Shown in pieces: positions 49,087-61,448 of a stretch of DNA of 64,000 bases; the stretch's first letter is position 1; each line of letters starts with the position of its first letter. This DNA is from Ovis canadensis (lineage: Eukaryota > Chordata > Mammalia > Artiodactyla > Bovidae), in assembly GCF_042477335.2 (NCBI RefSeq), contig NC_091247.1, positions 6,780,501 to 6,844,500 of the forward strand. Direction: 5' to 3'. The translations under genes were made by a program, and so were the position numbers. Below the pieces are notes generated by a model. The model was not told the origin of the DNA, made no database searches, and saw nothing but the letters and a program-made list of their open reading frames with translations.

Positions 49087-49426
49087 TAAACTATGGTTTA
49101 TTTAACTAAAACCAGAGCCCTATCGATTGGCAGGTGGTGTGTTTCCAATTTTTTGCAACTCAGAAGAATACCACAATGAATAACCTCATGCAAACATGAT
49201 ATCCTATTTTTGCCAGTGAATATTTGGGACAGATCCCTAGAATTGGGATTGTTGGGCCAATGAGTAAAATGCTAGCTATAGCCAAGGCCCCCATCCAGGG
49301 TTCCCAGCAGCGGTGGACGGGAAGGCCAGTCTTGCTCCCAGTTGGGTCAACAGAGGGTGTGGATAACCTTTTGGATCTGGGGACACACCTTGTATTTTTG
49401 CTTCCCCAGTTACATATTCCCTTTAC

Positions 49427-49737
49427 GTTGTTGTTCAGTGGCTCATTCGTGTCCAATTCTGCGACCCCATGGACTGTAGCACGCCAGGCTTCCCTGTCTG
49501 TCCTTCACTATCTCCAGGAGCTTGCTCAAATTCACATCCATCAGGTCAGTGATGCCATCCAACCATCTGGCCCTCTGTCGTCCCCTTCTCCTCCTGCCCT
49601 CAATCTTCCCCAGCGTCAGGGTCTCTTCCAGTGAGTCAGCTTTTTGCATCAGGTGGCCGAGGTATTGGAACTTCAGCTTCAGCATCGGTCCCTCCAGTGA
49701 ATATTTAGGATTGATTTCCTTTAGGATTGACTGGTTT
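49427..49737 (-). mobile_element. BovB LINE 3' end
   Basis: TTGTTGTTCAGTGGCTCATT to TTCCTTTAGGATTGACTGGT, 5'-truncated. Confidence 0.92.
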
Positions 49738-49984
49738 GACCACATCCTACATTCTTCACACGATGCTGAGTTGTTCAGCTGAGCATCTAGAACATTCCAG
49801 GCCCGGCCACAGATACCATTCAATCCTGGCTCCCATGTACGCAGAGCAACCAGCTGATTGGACTGGAGGGCAAACTGTTCCATGAGTCTGGTCATGGTTG
49901 CATGGCGTGGGGGTTGGGGGAGGGGAGTTGTCAAGCAGGAATCAGGCAGGGTTTCCCGGGAAAAGATGGCCTTACTGGGTTTGG

Positions 49985-50170
49985 ACCGGTGGTTCTCAAT
50001 TGAGGGCAATTTAGCCTCCAGGGGACATCTGGCAATGTCTGGAGACTATTTTGAAAGTCAGGACTGAGAGGCGAATGGTGCTCCTAGGACGGAGGTAGAG
50101 ACCAGGGCTGCTGCTAAGTACGCTCCAGTGCCCAGAACAGCCCCTGGATCAGGGAATTCTTTGGCTCACC
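49985..50170 (+). mobile_element. MER20 DNA transposon (hAT-Charlie)
   Basis: GGTTCTCAATTGAGGGCAAT, GGACATCTGGCAATGTCTGG and AGGGCTGCTGCTAAGTACGC match MER20 as I recall it. Confidence 0.8.
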
Positions 50171-50919
50171 ATGTGCATAGCGCTGAGGGAGAGAGGCCCT
50201 GGTTTGGAGAGAGGACCAGGAATTGAAGTCCATTACTTTTCCCATTTGGGAAATACTAAAAACACAGGACACATGTGGGAATGGGGTAGGCGGTGGCAGG
50301 GAACACAGAGCGAGCTGGCCTCATCTCCTGGACCCGCTTCAGTCTTCACTCCTCACCCCTTTCCTCCAAGGAAAGGTGAAGATGGATGAGAATGTCTGGT
50401 GGCTGTGAATGTCTCTCCACCCCTGACCCTCACCCCCTCGAGTGGGAAGAAATCTTACACCAAAATATCAAGGGTCGAGAGCTGAAAACCTGTGTGATCA
50501 AGACCCCAGAGAGTGGACGGAAGCTTCTGGAACACCAGCCATTGCAAGCCGATTTCCGCCCCCCCCTTTAGGCAATACTGCTTGGGCACAAACCCAACGC
50601 AGGAGGCCTTTCAGCCAAAAAAGGAGACTTTTTCGGGAAATTTCTGAGCAATTCAAAACGGAGGGTGTTGAAATGAAAACCATTTTGCAGCCTTGGCCCC
50701 CGCCAAGGGGGTGCCGGAAGAAACAACTCTGCTCTTTGGCTAAACTGCTGGAGACTTGGAGCCGAAACTCTCAGGCAAGGGATTTACACCCCCAGCTCCA
50801 GCAACCCGACTCTCACACCCCTCACCCCAGCTGGGCTGGAGTCACTTCTCTCCATCAGGGCAGCTGCGATGGAATGTGCTCAACAAAAGCGGGGTTTGGG
50901 CACGAACACTGTCCAGTGT

Positions 50920-51040
50920 TGCATACACGCCCATCCACTGGATCCCAGCATCTGCCCTACGAGGTGTTATCCCATTTCACACACTGGGAAACTGAGGCTC
51001 TGAAAGGTTGACCCAAGATCACGCAGCTGGGACGTGCCTG
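50920..51040 (-). repeat. MIR fragment
   Basis: CACACACTGGGAAACTGAGG and AAGATCACGCAGCTGG. Confidence 0.75.
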
Positions 51041-51369
51041 TGGGGAGACTCAGGCAGCCCAGGGTATGAGTTTGTCTCTGCTGAGTCGTCTTCCGTCATT
51101 CTCCTGGTTCCCAGGGAAGGTGATGCCAGGTGTGGGGCGGGGGGGTCACACTCTCGGTCCCAGCTCTGGGAGACCTCATGGATTGTGTCATCTCACTGCT
51201 GTGGAAATGTCCCCAAGACTCCATCCCTAGCCCCCCAGGGGGGAAGACCTCACCTCTGGGAGTCCTGCAGGACCGTGGTTTGCCCAGGGTCACACAAAGT
51301 TCCTGGAGGAGCTGAGTTTAACTGAATGCCAAGAGCACAGTCATTGCTCCATAAATGCTTGCTGCATTT

Positions 51370-51491
51370 AACATTGTTTTTGGCTGTGCTGCACAACATG
51401 TGGGATCTTCATTCTCAGACCAGGGATCGAACCTGCGCCCCCTGCATCGAAAGTGCAGAGTCTTAATCACTGGGCCTCCAGGGAAGTTCCT
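51370..51491 (-). mobile_element. CHR-type SINE
   Basis: CACAACATGTGGGATCTTCA and ATCACTGGGCCTCCAGGGAA. Confidence 0.88.
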
Positions 51492-52029
51492 GCCCTTAAC
51501 ATTCTTGATCGTATGCAACGCGCCTCCACCCCTACCCCCCTCCCCCCTCCCCACCCCCCGCCACCAAATAAACAGGATCTTTCTTCTTCAGCCCAGCCCC
51601 TAGCAGAAAGCTCCTTCCAGCCCCAGCTGCGGGCAGAGGCTCAGGAGATGGGGAAGATTTAGGAGGTGTCTTGGAGGTGACCCAGGACTCGAACCCACAG
51701 CTTTGGCCTTAGCCAGGGCTCACTCTCGGGCTGCACTTTGCTTCCCAGCGGATGCGCCGGATGTTCGTTACCACGAGTTCCTGAATCGCCCCCTGAGAAG
51801 TGGATGTAGTGGGCGTGTGTCCTCTGGGGGTTCCACGCTTGAGCTTCAAGTATTTGGAAAATAAATAAATACTCTTGAAGCCTCGGGCCAGCAAGCACTG
51901 GGGCCAGGTCCGTCCCAATCAGGGCTGTGCCCAAAGTTTCCTTTTGTTCAGTCAAAGTTCTGGGATTGAAAATAAAGCCTGAAACCACCGCCATTTACCT
52001 GGGCTCTTTAGGGGCTACTGTGAGGGGCT

Positions 52030-52620
52030 GAGTCCAGGGAAAGATAAACGGACTCAGATAGCAGAGGCAGCCACGCTCTCTCTCTTATTACATTACAGTG
52101 AGAAAAAGTGACTGCTGCACCGTTCTCTGCCATTAAATTATTTCACACATACCATTTACTTGGCTGACTTCAGGCCAAAGACATTTGAAAACTCTGCTCT
52201 CGGCCAAATGATCAAGTGTTCCTGGCTCCTTCCCCTGCACCCATGGTTTTTCTTATTCCATTTAATTTAAGGGTCTAAATAGTCTGGAGGGAATTAACTG
52301 CAAATTCTTCCTAAGACAAATAAACCCGGCCTCTTCGTTTCTGCCTTTCTCAAGCTGTTGAGAGACACTCTCTGTTTGTTTTTGCTTCAAATAGTCAGTT
52401 TGTGCGTGACCCTGGGGCCACGGCGAGCTCCAACCCAAATAAATAACTTTTATTAATTAGCATTTATTCCGACCGAATAAGCAGCCTCCCCCACCCCAAA
52501 TGTGATCTCTGCCAACACGTTCACAAAAATAAACAACAGGTCCCCAGGACCTCGATGTGGATTTAACAAATTAACACTGGGCCTTGGTCAAAGGAGTTTT
52601 GAGGCTGCAGAAGTACTTAC
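52030..52620. promoter_or_regulatory. Candidate conserved enhancer block in PRRX2 intron 1
   Basis: AT-rich and free of any repeat I recognise, in contrast to both sides. Contains several homeodomain core sites: ATTAAATTATT, TTAATTTAAG, GGAATTAAC, TTTATTAATTAGCATTTATT (52447-52466). Function is inferred only. Confidence 0.35.
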
Positions 52621-53009
52621 AGGCAGAGGAGTCTGGGGAAGGAAGTGGAGGTGGGGGTGGGGGCGCATGGAGGCTGCGCCCCCGAACACCCAGGTTTCCT
52701 GCTAGAGAGCTGGGTTCATTTGAAAGACCCCCTAGGAGTGGGGCTCAGACAGGAATTCTGGAATGTGTATCCTTATGTGCCTTCCAGGCAGCATCCCTGA
52801 CTCCAGGGCCACCAGGAGAGCCTTGGGAGAGAATCTCACCTCATCAGATAAGAAGTAACAGGGAGCAGAGGTGGTTAAGGAGGCCTGGGTCCTGGTTTAG
52901 GACCGCAGGTTGGTGCCGGCTCACCAGCAGAGTGGCCACGGGCGAAGCCTTTATTTCACCCCAGCCTCAGGAATCCCCCTGAGAAATGGAGGTAACAGGA
53001 ACCACTTCA

Positions 53010-53180
53010 CCAAACCCTCATGAGTATCTGACCTGGGTGCTCTTAGCCTGATTTTTACAGAAGGGGAAACTGAGGCACGGGGTTAAACAACCTGTCAAAG
53101 CCACGTAGCCAGTAAAGGCTGGGGCAGGGACTTAAATCTGCAGGTTGGTCCAGAGCCCAGGCTTCTTACCACCTTGGCAT
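53010..53180 (-). repeat. MIR SINE
   Basis: TTTACAGAAGGGGAAACTGA, then the tRNA-derived end CCAGAGCCCAGGCTTCTTAC. Confidence 0.8.
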
Positions 53181-54263
53181 AGGCAGCCGGCCTGATGAGT
53201 ACCCCCAGGTCCTCATGTAGAGGGATCCTGAGATGGGGGGAGTCTCTCCAGGGGCTTAGGGTGAATGGTCAGCCAAGAAGAGGGGGCTGAAGGCAACAGG
53301 AGCATCTCTAAACCTGAGGTCTGTGCTGGAGTCCCTGGCACACAGGCCAGGGGTAGCTGGGAGCAGCATGTAGGGCAGGGTAGCTTTGAGAAGAGGCAGG
53401 GGGGTGCCAGCCTGTGATGCCTGAGAGGGCAGAGCCAAGGTTGGGCCTGGCTCTATATGCATCACTCATATTGGAAGGAAGAAAGGAAAGATGGGCAGGA
53501 GGTAGGAGAAGAAGTGTGGACCCTGGAGCCCTCTGGAGAAGGGCACCTGGGCTTCGGGGGGCTTCCCCAGGAGGCCAGCCCCACCCCACCCCCAGAATCT
53601 CAAGCAAGGAGCCAAGGGCCACTTTCATGCTTGGACTGGTCGGCCTCTGTCCAGGACACTCAGGGACCAAGGCGAAGGCCCAAATGGGAGCAGGCAGTGA
53701 GATCACCGAGGCGAACTTTCCAGCATCACCCCCTGGAGGCCCCCAGCAACCTCGAGAGTGGCGGGGGGCGGGGGTCACTGCCTCACAGAGAAGACGGAAG
53801 GAGGGCCCAGAGAGGGGCTTGGACCTACCCAGGGTCACATAGCAAGTGAGAGCTTTCCCTCTGCAAACCCCAGACCCATTCTTTTTCTTACTGCACCCCT
53901 GGTAGCTGCTTGGCAGCGAGAAGGGAGGGAGGAGGTAGCCCCAGTTCCCAGCCCAGCCCTGGGCAAACTGGCCATAAACTTGACAGAGGTATGGGGCCTT
54001 CCTCTTGAGGGCTTTCTGGTTCTATCTACTGGATGGGACCCCCAGGTCGCCCAGGTGGGCAGTGCCAGGACAGGGCACCTCAGTGGTTTCAGAGATGTTG
54101 TCCCAGGTTAGTGGTCTCCCGGAGGTCAGCATTTACGCTGGACAGGCACATCCTCTCCCTGTGGACTCCTGCCCATTCCGTTCCTGGACTTACCACTTCT
54201 CTCTGCCTCCCTGCTCACCTTCAGTTCTCAGCAGAATGCCACCTCCTCCGGGAAGCCATCCCA

Positions 54264-54290
54264 GACACACACACACACACACACACACGC
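54264..54290 (+). repeat. CA dinucleotide microsatellite
   Basis: About 13 CA units within an L2-like stretch (54150-54440). Confidence 0.9.
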
Positions 54291-54435
54291 ACACCCCGCC
54301 CCGGCCCTGCTGCCACATCACAGCTCTGTCACGCTGTAGGGTAAATGTAAGGTCATTTGTCTGGCAGGGACTGGAACTTAACTGTTTTCTGACTCCCTGG
54401 GACCCATCACAGGGCTTGGTCCAAGGTAGGAAGTG

Positions 54436-54632
54436 TTAATCACTCAGTCGTGTGACTTTTTGTGACCCTGTCGACTGTAGCCCACCAGGCTACTCTGTCC
54501 ACGGAATTCTCCAGTCAAGAATACTGGAGTGGGTAGCCATTTCCTTCTCCAGAGGACCTTCCTGACACAGGAATTGATCCTGGGTCTCCCGCATTGCAGA
54601 ATTTTTACCATCTGAGCCAGCAGGGAAGCCCA
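54436..54632 (-). mobile_element. Bov-tA SINE
   Basis: TTAATCACTCAGTCGTGTGA to TGAGCCAGCAGGGAAGCCCA. Confidence 0.9.
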
Positions 54633-55379
54633 AGGCAAACCCTGCACAAATATTTGTTGAGTGTTCAGTGAATGAATGAATGAATGAGAAGGCACTGAAA
54701 ATGTGTGGGAAGACTTCAGAGTCTGCTCCTGTGCTGGGCTGTCTCCAGGGTCCAGGATCTTCCTTGCGGAGCTAGGGCTGAGTCACGACAGCACGTGTCA
54801 CAGGGCAGGGGGCAGGGGCTTGGGGCGGTGGGCTGGGGAGTCAGCCACCAGCAACCACTGCCCAGCCACCCCTCCGAGGACATCTCATCTCAATCATTCT
54901 GAACCAAAACCCAAGCTGCTCATCTACTTTTACACCTACCAGTCTGGAGAAGGAGAAAATATCGCAGGAAGGAAGGTGAGGAAGGAAGACACACTGGGAC
55001 TCAAGGGGGCAGAGAGGTGCCCTGGAGACCTATCCATGTCCCCATGGCCTCACAGGCCTCAGACAGCATATAAGAAACCAGGGGTCACGGGCCACCCCCG
55101 TCCAGGACTGCTGCACCCCTAGGCCTTCCCAGCCTGCACAGTAACCAGTGTGTCTACGGGGAGGGTTCAGCCAGGCTTGGGCTGACCCTGGAGGAGGCTG
55201 GGGAGGCCCCCGATGTCCTCTTGAAACGTCAGCAGAGTTCTGGAGGCAGGTGCAATGCATCTGGGTCTCCCTAGAGTCTAGAACCTCTTCTGTATATGCG
55301 CTAAGGACACGCATGCTGCACACACTTCCATCAGGCCACTGGATGCCCCAAGAAGCCCCAGTGGGGGGTCAGTGTGCCA

Positions 55380-55770
55380 GGGGAACTTGCCTTACTGGAC
55401 AGCATGAACTCCCGTCACCTCAGGGCCTTTGCACATGCTGTTCCCTCTGCCTGGAGCCCTGCACCCATTTTGCCTGGCGAATGCATCCCTGCCTTTAATC
55501 TCGGACTAGATGCCCTGTCCTTGGGGTCTTTTTCAGCCCCCAGACCAGACACATCTCCTTGGTACAGGCCTCTGGGCCCTCTCTCGCTCCCGCACATCTG
55601 TAATTAAGTCATTCTTCTGTTTTGGTTACCTGCTTCATGCCTGACTCTTTCATTTCATTCTAAGCTCTAGGAAGACAGGGGCTGGGTTTGCCTTGTCACT
55701 GCTGTATCCCCAGCACCAGGCAAGTAGTTTGGTTTCAGAAGTATTTCTGAACGATTATATAAAGGAGGGA
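55380..55770 (+). repeat. L2 LINE fragment
   Basis: CTCAGGGCCTTTGCACATGC, then CTGCTGTATCCCCAGCACCA. Confidence 0.8.
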
Positions 55771-56085
55771 AGGATTCGCTCCAAAAAAGGATGAGAAGTG
55801 TCAAGTCCCAAAGCCACTTCCCTTCACCCTCACAAGGGCCAGACAATGGTTTCTTAGATAGGACACCAAAAGCACAAGGAATTAAAGGACAAAAGAGAAA
55901 TCAGACCTCTTCAAATCAAAGACTTTTGTGAACACCATCAAAAGAGTGAAAAGGCAACTCATAGGATAGGAAAACTACTTACAAATCATACGTTTGGTAA
56001 GAGACCTGTATTTAGAAGATGTTAAAAACTCTTGTAACTCAACAACAAAAAGACAAACAATTCAATTTAAAAATGAGCAAATGGG

Positions 56086-56262
56086 AACTTCCCTGGTGGT
56101 CCAGTGGCTAAGACTTCATGCTCCCAATTCAGGGGGCTCAGGCTCCATCCCTGGTCAAGGAGCTAGATCCCACACACTGCAACCAAGAGTCCGCCTGCCA
56201 CACCTAAGACCTGGTGCAGCCAAATAAATACATAAATATTTTACAAAAATAAATAAAAATAA
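56086..56262 (+). mobile_element. CHR-type SINE nested in L1
   Basis: AACTTCCCTGGTGGTCCAGT to GGTGCAGCCAAATAAATACA. Confidence 0.92.
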
Positions 56263-56811
56263 ACTAATGATCTGAATAGACATTTCTTCAAGTAAGATAT
56301 ACAAATGACCCATAAGCACATGAAAAGCTGCTCAACATCATTAGCCATGAGGGAAACAGATGGTGAAGCAAAGCACAATTCACAATGAGATAGCACTTCA
56401 TACCCACTAGGACGGCTAGAATCAAAAGACATAGTAACAAGCGGTGGCAAGAAGGCAGTGAAGTCAGAACTTCCAGCCCCTGCTGATAGGAATGCAAAGT
56501 GATGCAGCCACTCTGGAAAACAGCCTGGCAGTTCCTCAAAATGTTAAAAATAGAGTTAGCATATGACCCAGTGATTCCACTCTCAGTTATATACGCAAGC
56601 GAAATGAAAACATATGTCCACACAAAAACTTGGATATGAATGAATGTTCATAGCAGTATTACTCATTATAGCCCCAAAAGTGGGAACAACCCAAAATGCC
56701 CATCAGCGGATGTGCACACCGATATCCATACAATGGAATATTATTCGACTGTCAAAAGGAATGAAGTACTGACCCATGCCACAAACGAACGACCGTTGAA
56801 AATATTCTCTG

Positions 56812-57018
56812 TGTGCGCTCAGTCACTCAGTTATGTCCCACTCTTTGCAAACCCATGGACTGTAGCCCGCCAGGCTCCTCTCTCCATGGGATCTTCCAGG
56901 CAAGAATACTGGAACAGGTTGCCATTTCCTACTCGAGGGGATCTTCCTGACCCAGGGAGCAAACTTGTATCTCTTGTATCTCCTGTATTGGCAGGTGGCT
57001 TCTTTACCACTAGCGCCA
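56812..57018 (-). mobile_element. Bov-tA SINE nested in L1
   Basis: GTGTGCGCTCAGTCACTCAG to TTCTTTACCACTAGCGCCAT. Confidence 0.92.
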
Positions 57019-58123
57019 TTATGTTGAATGGAAGAAGATGGAGACATTGACAGAAAGGCATATAATGTAAGATCCCACTCAAATGAACTGCCCCAAATAG
57101 GCAAATCTATAGAGACAGGAAGTAGATTAGTGTTTGCCAGGGTGTTGGGGGAGGCTGGTGGAGGTGGGGATTGGGGTGGGGTCAGAACTAAAGTGTGCAG
57201 GGTTGCTTTCTGGGTGATGAAAATGTTCTCAAATTGATTGTGGTGATGGCTGCACAACTGAATAGATTAAAAATCACTGGATTGTATGCTTTAAATGGGT
57301 GAGTTGTCTGGTACGTGAATTATGTTTCAAAAAGTTGTTATACAAGAACACAGAAAAAAGGGAAGGAGGCAGAGAGAAATACTGGGATTGGCTGAGGATA
57401 GCAAGGAAAGAAGACCCCTGTATGCTTGGTGGGGAGCCAGGGAAGAAAGTGATAGCGAGTGGGGGTGGGGGGCTCAGTCCTGCCTGGGAAGCCCCAAAGC
57501 CACTGGGTCAGAAATGCTTAGAAAGACAGCAGCCACAAGGTGGGGATCTCCGGATAGAATGTCTTTGTGTGGGGGCTGCTGGAGGCAGATAGGTGGGACC
57601 AAACCATCTTTAGAGTCCCAGGGGACTTTGACAAATGGGATCACTGGGCCCAAGTGGGGAGAAGCGATGAAGCTCCCAGACAGAGAGCATTTGCATCCTA
57701 TTCTCAGGCACAGAGAAGGGTGGGAGGTCAGAAGCCAGACAGAGCTGGCAATCTCAAAGGCTCTGGGGTCCCTGGAGCTTCCCCTGGTGTCCCCAAAACC
57801 TCTGAGTCCAGGGCCTGATCACCTCCCATCTCAGGGCCCCAGGAACCAGAAATTCACATCTGTGATCAGCCCAGCCTTCTCTGCTTTCGAGATCCCCAAA
57901 AAGAGCTCCATAAATTGGGGGCACATGGTTGGAATGGGGGTATATAAGGGATTGAGGGTTAGGGAGTCCATCGGGAGGAAGAAGAGCAGCCTTTTGCTCA
58001 AAATTTGATCTGAGAAGGAGGTTAGCGTCTGTTCCGTCTGGTTTTAATCTAAGGTTGGTGGCCAAATGCCAGATTTATTGTAAAACCTACATTTTAATAA
58101 GGGGCTGGTATCTGGAGGAAAGC

Positions 58124-58300
58124 TCATTAACCATTTCCAGACCAGGGTGAAGTTGCTGCTTGGGGCTCAGTGTGGGGTTTCCTCTCCCAGTTCTAGTTCC
58201 CGGGCCTCTTGAAGCCCATGGCCAGCACCTGCTGGGAGTCAGGGCGAAGGCTGGGGCCCAGGCGCAGAAGCAGTCCGACTCTGTGTAACTTGACTCTGAA
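58124..58300 (+). repeat. Local duplication, copy A
   Basis: Aligns with 60371-60540 over its whole length; shared blocks include CCATTTCCAGACCAGG and CTGCTGGGAGTCAGGGCGA. It matches no repeat family I know. Confidence 0.8.
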
Positions 58301-58384
58301 ACAAAGCTGCAAACAGTTCTGGGATCTCAAGTCTGTAACGTTTGTCTTCTCAGGACTCAGACTTGAAGGAACCTTACAGATTAT

Positions 58385-58450
58385 CTGTCAAAGTCCCTCA
58401 CGTTGCCAATGGGGAAACTGAGGCACGTGGTGGGGGGCACGGTGACTTAG
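58385..58450 (-). repeat. MIR fragment
   Basis: AATGGGGAAACTGAGGCACG. Confidence 0.7.
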
Positions 58451-58943
58451 CCAAAGGGCTTCCAGCAAGGCAAGTCCTGTCCACTGATGTCCACCCCTGA
58501 GGACATACATTGTCCTCCTTCTTGCTCCTCTCTGTTTCTGGGTTCCCTGTGGAGATCCGCATCCTTGACCCAGCAACAGGGCGAGGTTGGTAGGGGGTGG
58601 GGCAAACCAGCAGCCCCACCAGAGAGCCAATGGCTGCCTCCTCCAAGCATCGGAGACGTAGGAAAACATCACCCTGTGGGTCCTTAGTCAAGAGAGCTCC
58701 CCTCTTGGGTGCTCCATCTCACCATCTGTGGAGTGGGACAGGAAGAGATGTACCTCCCTCTCAAGGCAGCACAGAGAACATGGACTAGTCCAGGGCTTTC
58801 CTGAGAACATGCTCAACGCAGCGGGCTACACACATGCCCACTACCTTCACTAGTACTTTTTCAAAATGAAACCGAGGCCCTGACTCATTGGTTCTTCCCC
58901 TATGTCAATCATGAACCCTTGGAGGAATCTAAGGAATTCTATG

Positions 58944-59158
58944 GACCCTTCCCTGCTGGCTCAGATGGTAAAGAATCTGCCTGCAATGCAGGAGAGCTGG
59001 GTTCAATCCCTGGGTTGGGAAGATCCTCTGGAGAAGGGAATGGCTACCTACTCCAGTATTTGTGCCTGGAGGACTTCGTGGACAGATGAGCCTGGCAGGG
59101 TACAGTCCATGGGGTCGCAAAGAGTCAGACACGATTGAGCGACTAACACTTTCACTTT
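58944..59158 (+). mobile_element. Bov-tA SINE
   Basis: CCTTCCCTGCTGGCTCAGAT to GATTGAGCGACTAACACTTT. Confidence 0.93.
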
Positions 59159-59270
59159 CCCCAGAAAAACACAGGCGCACACAGAAGTTTGCACATACCT
59201 TTGGGGGGGCGGGGCATGGTTCATAGACTTTCTGAATTGTGTTCAGACTCTATGCTAAAGAGTCAGCTTG

Positions 59271-59777
59271 AGGACTTTGCTGGTGGTGCAGCGGGTAAGA
59301 TTCTGCCTGCCAATGGAGGGGACACAAGTTTGATCCCTGGTCTGGGAAGATCCCACATGCCTCAGGGCAACTAAGTCACAACTGCTGAGCCCACGTGCTC
59401 TAGAGTCTGTGCTCCACAACAAGAGAAGCCACCGCAATGAGAAAGCCAAGAGCAACGATGAGGAGTAGCCCCTTCTGGCCTCAACCAGTTGTGTGTTAGT
59501 CACTCAGTCGCGTCTGACTCTTTGTCACCCTATGGACTGTAGCCCATCAGACTCCTCTGTCCGTGGAATTCTCCAGGCAAGCATACTGGAGTGGATAGCC
59601 ATTTCTGTCTCCAGGAGATCTTCCCCACCCAGGGATGGAACCTGGGTCTCCCACATTGCGGGAAGATTACCGTCTGAGCCGCCAGGGAAGTCCAACTAGA
59701 GAAAGCCTGCATAGCAACGCAGACCCAGGGCAACCAAAAATAATAAATTAATTTAAAACATTAAAAAAAATTAAAAG
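59271..59777 (+). mobile_element. Long CHR-type SINE split by a nested Bov-tA
   Basis: Parts 59271-59487 and 59693-59777 form one element; its tail is TAATAAATTAATTTAAAA. Confidence 0.9.
59488..59692 (-). mobile_element. Bov-tA SINE nested in a CHR SINE
   Basis: TTAGTCACTCAGTCGCGTCT to TGAGCCGCCAGGGAAGTCCA. The duplicated site is short (CAACYA). Confidence 0.92.
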
Positions 59778-60149
59778 TCAGCTTAATGGAAAACCAGCTT
59801 TTGTGCTCTAGAAGAACCTGACCCTTTGTCCCTGTTTCACCTTGGGGTCCCCTGCACAGACCACCCCTCTGCCAGAGATAGCAGCTGAGACAAAGGCAGT
59901 GCCCGTCTGCCCCTCTTCCAAGGCTGGCAGGACCTCCTCTGACCCCAGTTCTGGGGCAATGTTGTACTCCCAGAGAGGCTGACCTTTAAAGCATCGCTGC
60001 AGGTTTTTACGACCCATCTGTGAGTTCCAGGCATGCTGGAAAATGTGAGTTTGAGGCTCGGCTCATAGAAGCTCCAGGCTGTCTCGAGTGTTTCTGCTGG
60101 TGGCGAGGACAGGGCCGCCCCTCCCCTCCACTTTCTTTTTTGGCTTCCA

Positions 60150-60330
60150 CTTACTAAACTTTTATTGTGTGCCTGGCACTGTGCTACAAAGCCCTGCCTT
60201 CTCCAGTGCAGATGGCGCTGTTAGTAAGCCTTGTTCTCCATCACAGACGTGAGGGTCAGGCAGGTGAAGTAGCTGACCCAGGTCACACAGCCAAGCAGTG
60301 ACGAAGCGGAGGCTTACATCCGGTCTGTCT
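60150..60330 (-). repeat. MIR SINE
   Basis: TTATTGTGTGCCTGGCACTG at one end, GGTCACACAGCCAAGCAGTG at the other. Confidence 0.75.
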
Positions 60331-60370
60331 GTCCCCAGAGTGGCTGGCACCTGGCGGTGGAAGCTGCCCT

Positions 60371-60540
60371 CATTAGCCATTTCCAGACCAGGCTGAAGTT
60401 GCTGCCAAGGACCCAGTGTGGGTTTCTTCTCCCACTTAAGAGCTCCCCGCCTCTTGAAGCTTGCAACCTGCTGGGAGTCAGGGCGAGGGGACCGGGTGCA
60501 GAGACCACTCCAATTTCCTGTGGCTTAGCTCTACTTGAGC
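60371..60540 (+). repeat. Local duplication, copy B
   Basis: Diverged copy of 58124-58300, same orientation, 2.25 kb away. Confidence 0.8.
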
Positions 60541-60697
60541 AAATCTGTGTGTTCCGCCCACACCCACACACCAGGCTCACGGGCCCCAGTGCCCTCAGGG
60601 CTGATGACTCTGCTACGTGTCCTGGCTCCCACCAGCCTCATCAGCAAGGTGCACTCAAAGCCTGGGCACAGGGCCATCTGTGGCATCTTTCTCTCTC

Positions 60698-60838
60698 TTT
60701 TTTTAAAAAAATATCTATTTGGCTATGCCGAGTCTTAGCTGCAGCATGTGGGATCTAGTTCACCGACTAGGGATTGAACCCAGGCCCCCTGCATTGGGAT
60801 TGTGGGGTCTTAGCCACCGGACCACCAGGGAAGTCCCT
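60698..60838 (-). mobile_element. CHR-type SINE
   Basis: GCAGCATGTGGGATCTAGTT and TTAGCCACCGGACCACCAGG. Confidence 0.92.
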
Positions 60839-61257
60839 GTGACATCTCTAACTGGTCCTAGTCACACCCTGGGATGACAGTCAACCCCGACTCTGGAAAA
60901 ATCTCTATGGTAGGGAGCCATAGTCCCTCTCTCTGTGGGTCCCCGAGTTTATGCTTCGAGCGAGGGAGAGCACAGCTGACTTTTCCTCAGGGCCACCTTG
61001 CTAACATTTGAAGGCAGCTTTTCCATGATGCTTGGAGGCTGCCCTGCCCCCTCTCCACCCTGGTGGCCCCCAGGGGAGGGGCTGATACCAGGTCTTCCAG
61101 ATTTCTCATGAAGTGTCCACTGACGTTCTGCTCCGAGACTCCCTGGGAAGCTCATTAAAAAGGGACATTCCCATCCATCCCCAGGGAAGTCCCAAGTTAC
61201 CCCTTTCCTGTTGCTTCTGTTTTCCCATCTAGAAAATGGAGATAATGTATTCCAACA

Positions 61258-61448
61258 GGGCTTCCTGGCACTAGGGGTAAAGAATCCGCCTGCCAGTACA
61301 GAAGATGCAAGAGAGCTTGGGTCAGGAAAATCCCCTGCAGTGAGGAAATACCCCACTCCGGTATTCTGGCCTGGAAAATTCTACCGGCAGAGGAGTCTGG
61401 CAGGCTATGGTCCAGGGGCCTGCAAAGAATTGGACACAACTGAACACA
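61258..61448 (+). mobile_element. Bov-tA SINE, diverged
   Basis: GGCTTCCTGGCACTAGGGGT to GGACACAACTGAACACA. Confidence 0.85.

Larger units (their letters stand above)
55850..57350 (+). mobile_element. Old L1 LINE (ORF2 end and 3' region), interrupted twice
   Basis: Residual L1 ORF2 sequence such as CAGCCACTCTGGAAAACAGC and CAATGGAATATTATTCGACT, then an L1 3' UTR. A CHR SINE (56086-56262) and a Bov-tA (56812-57018) lie inside it. No intact frame. Confidence 0.85.
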
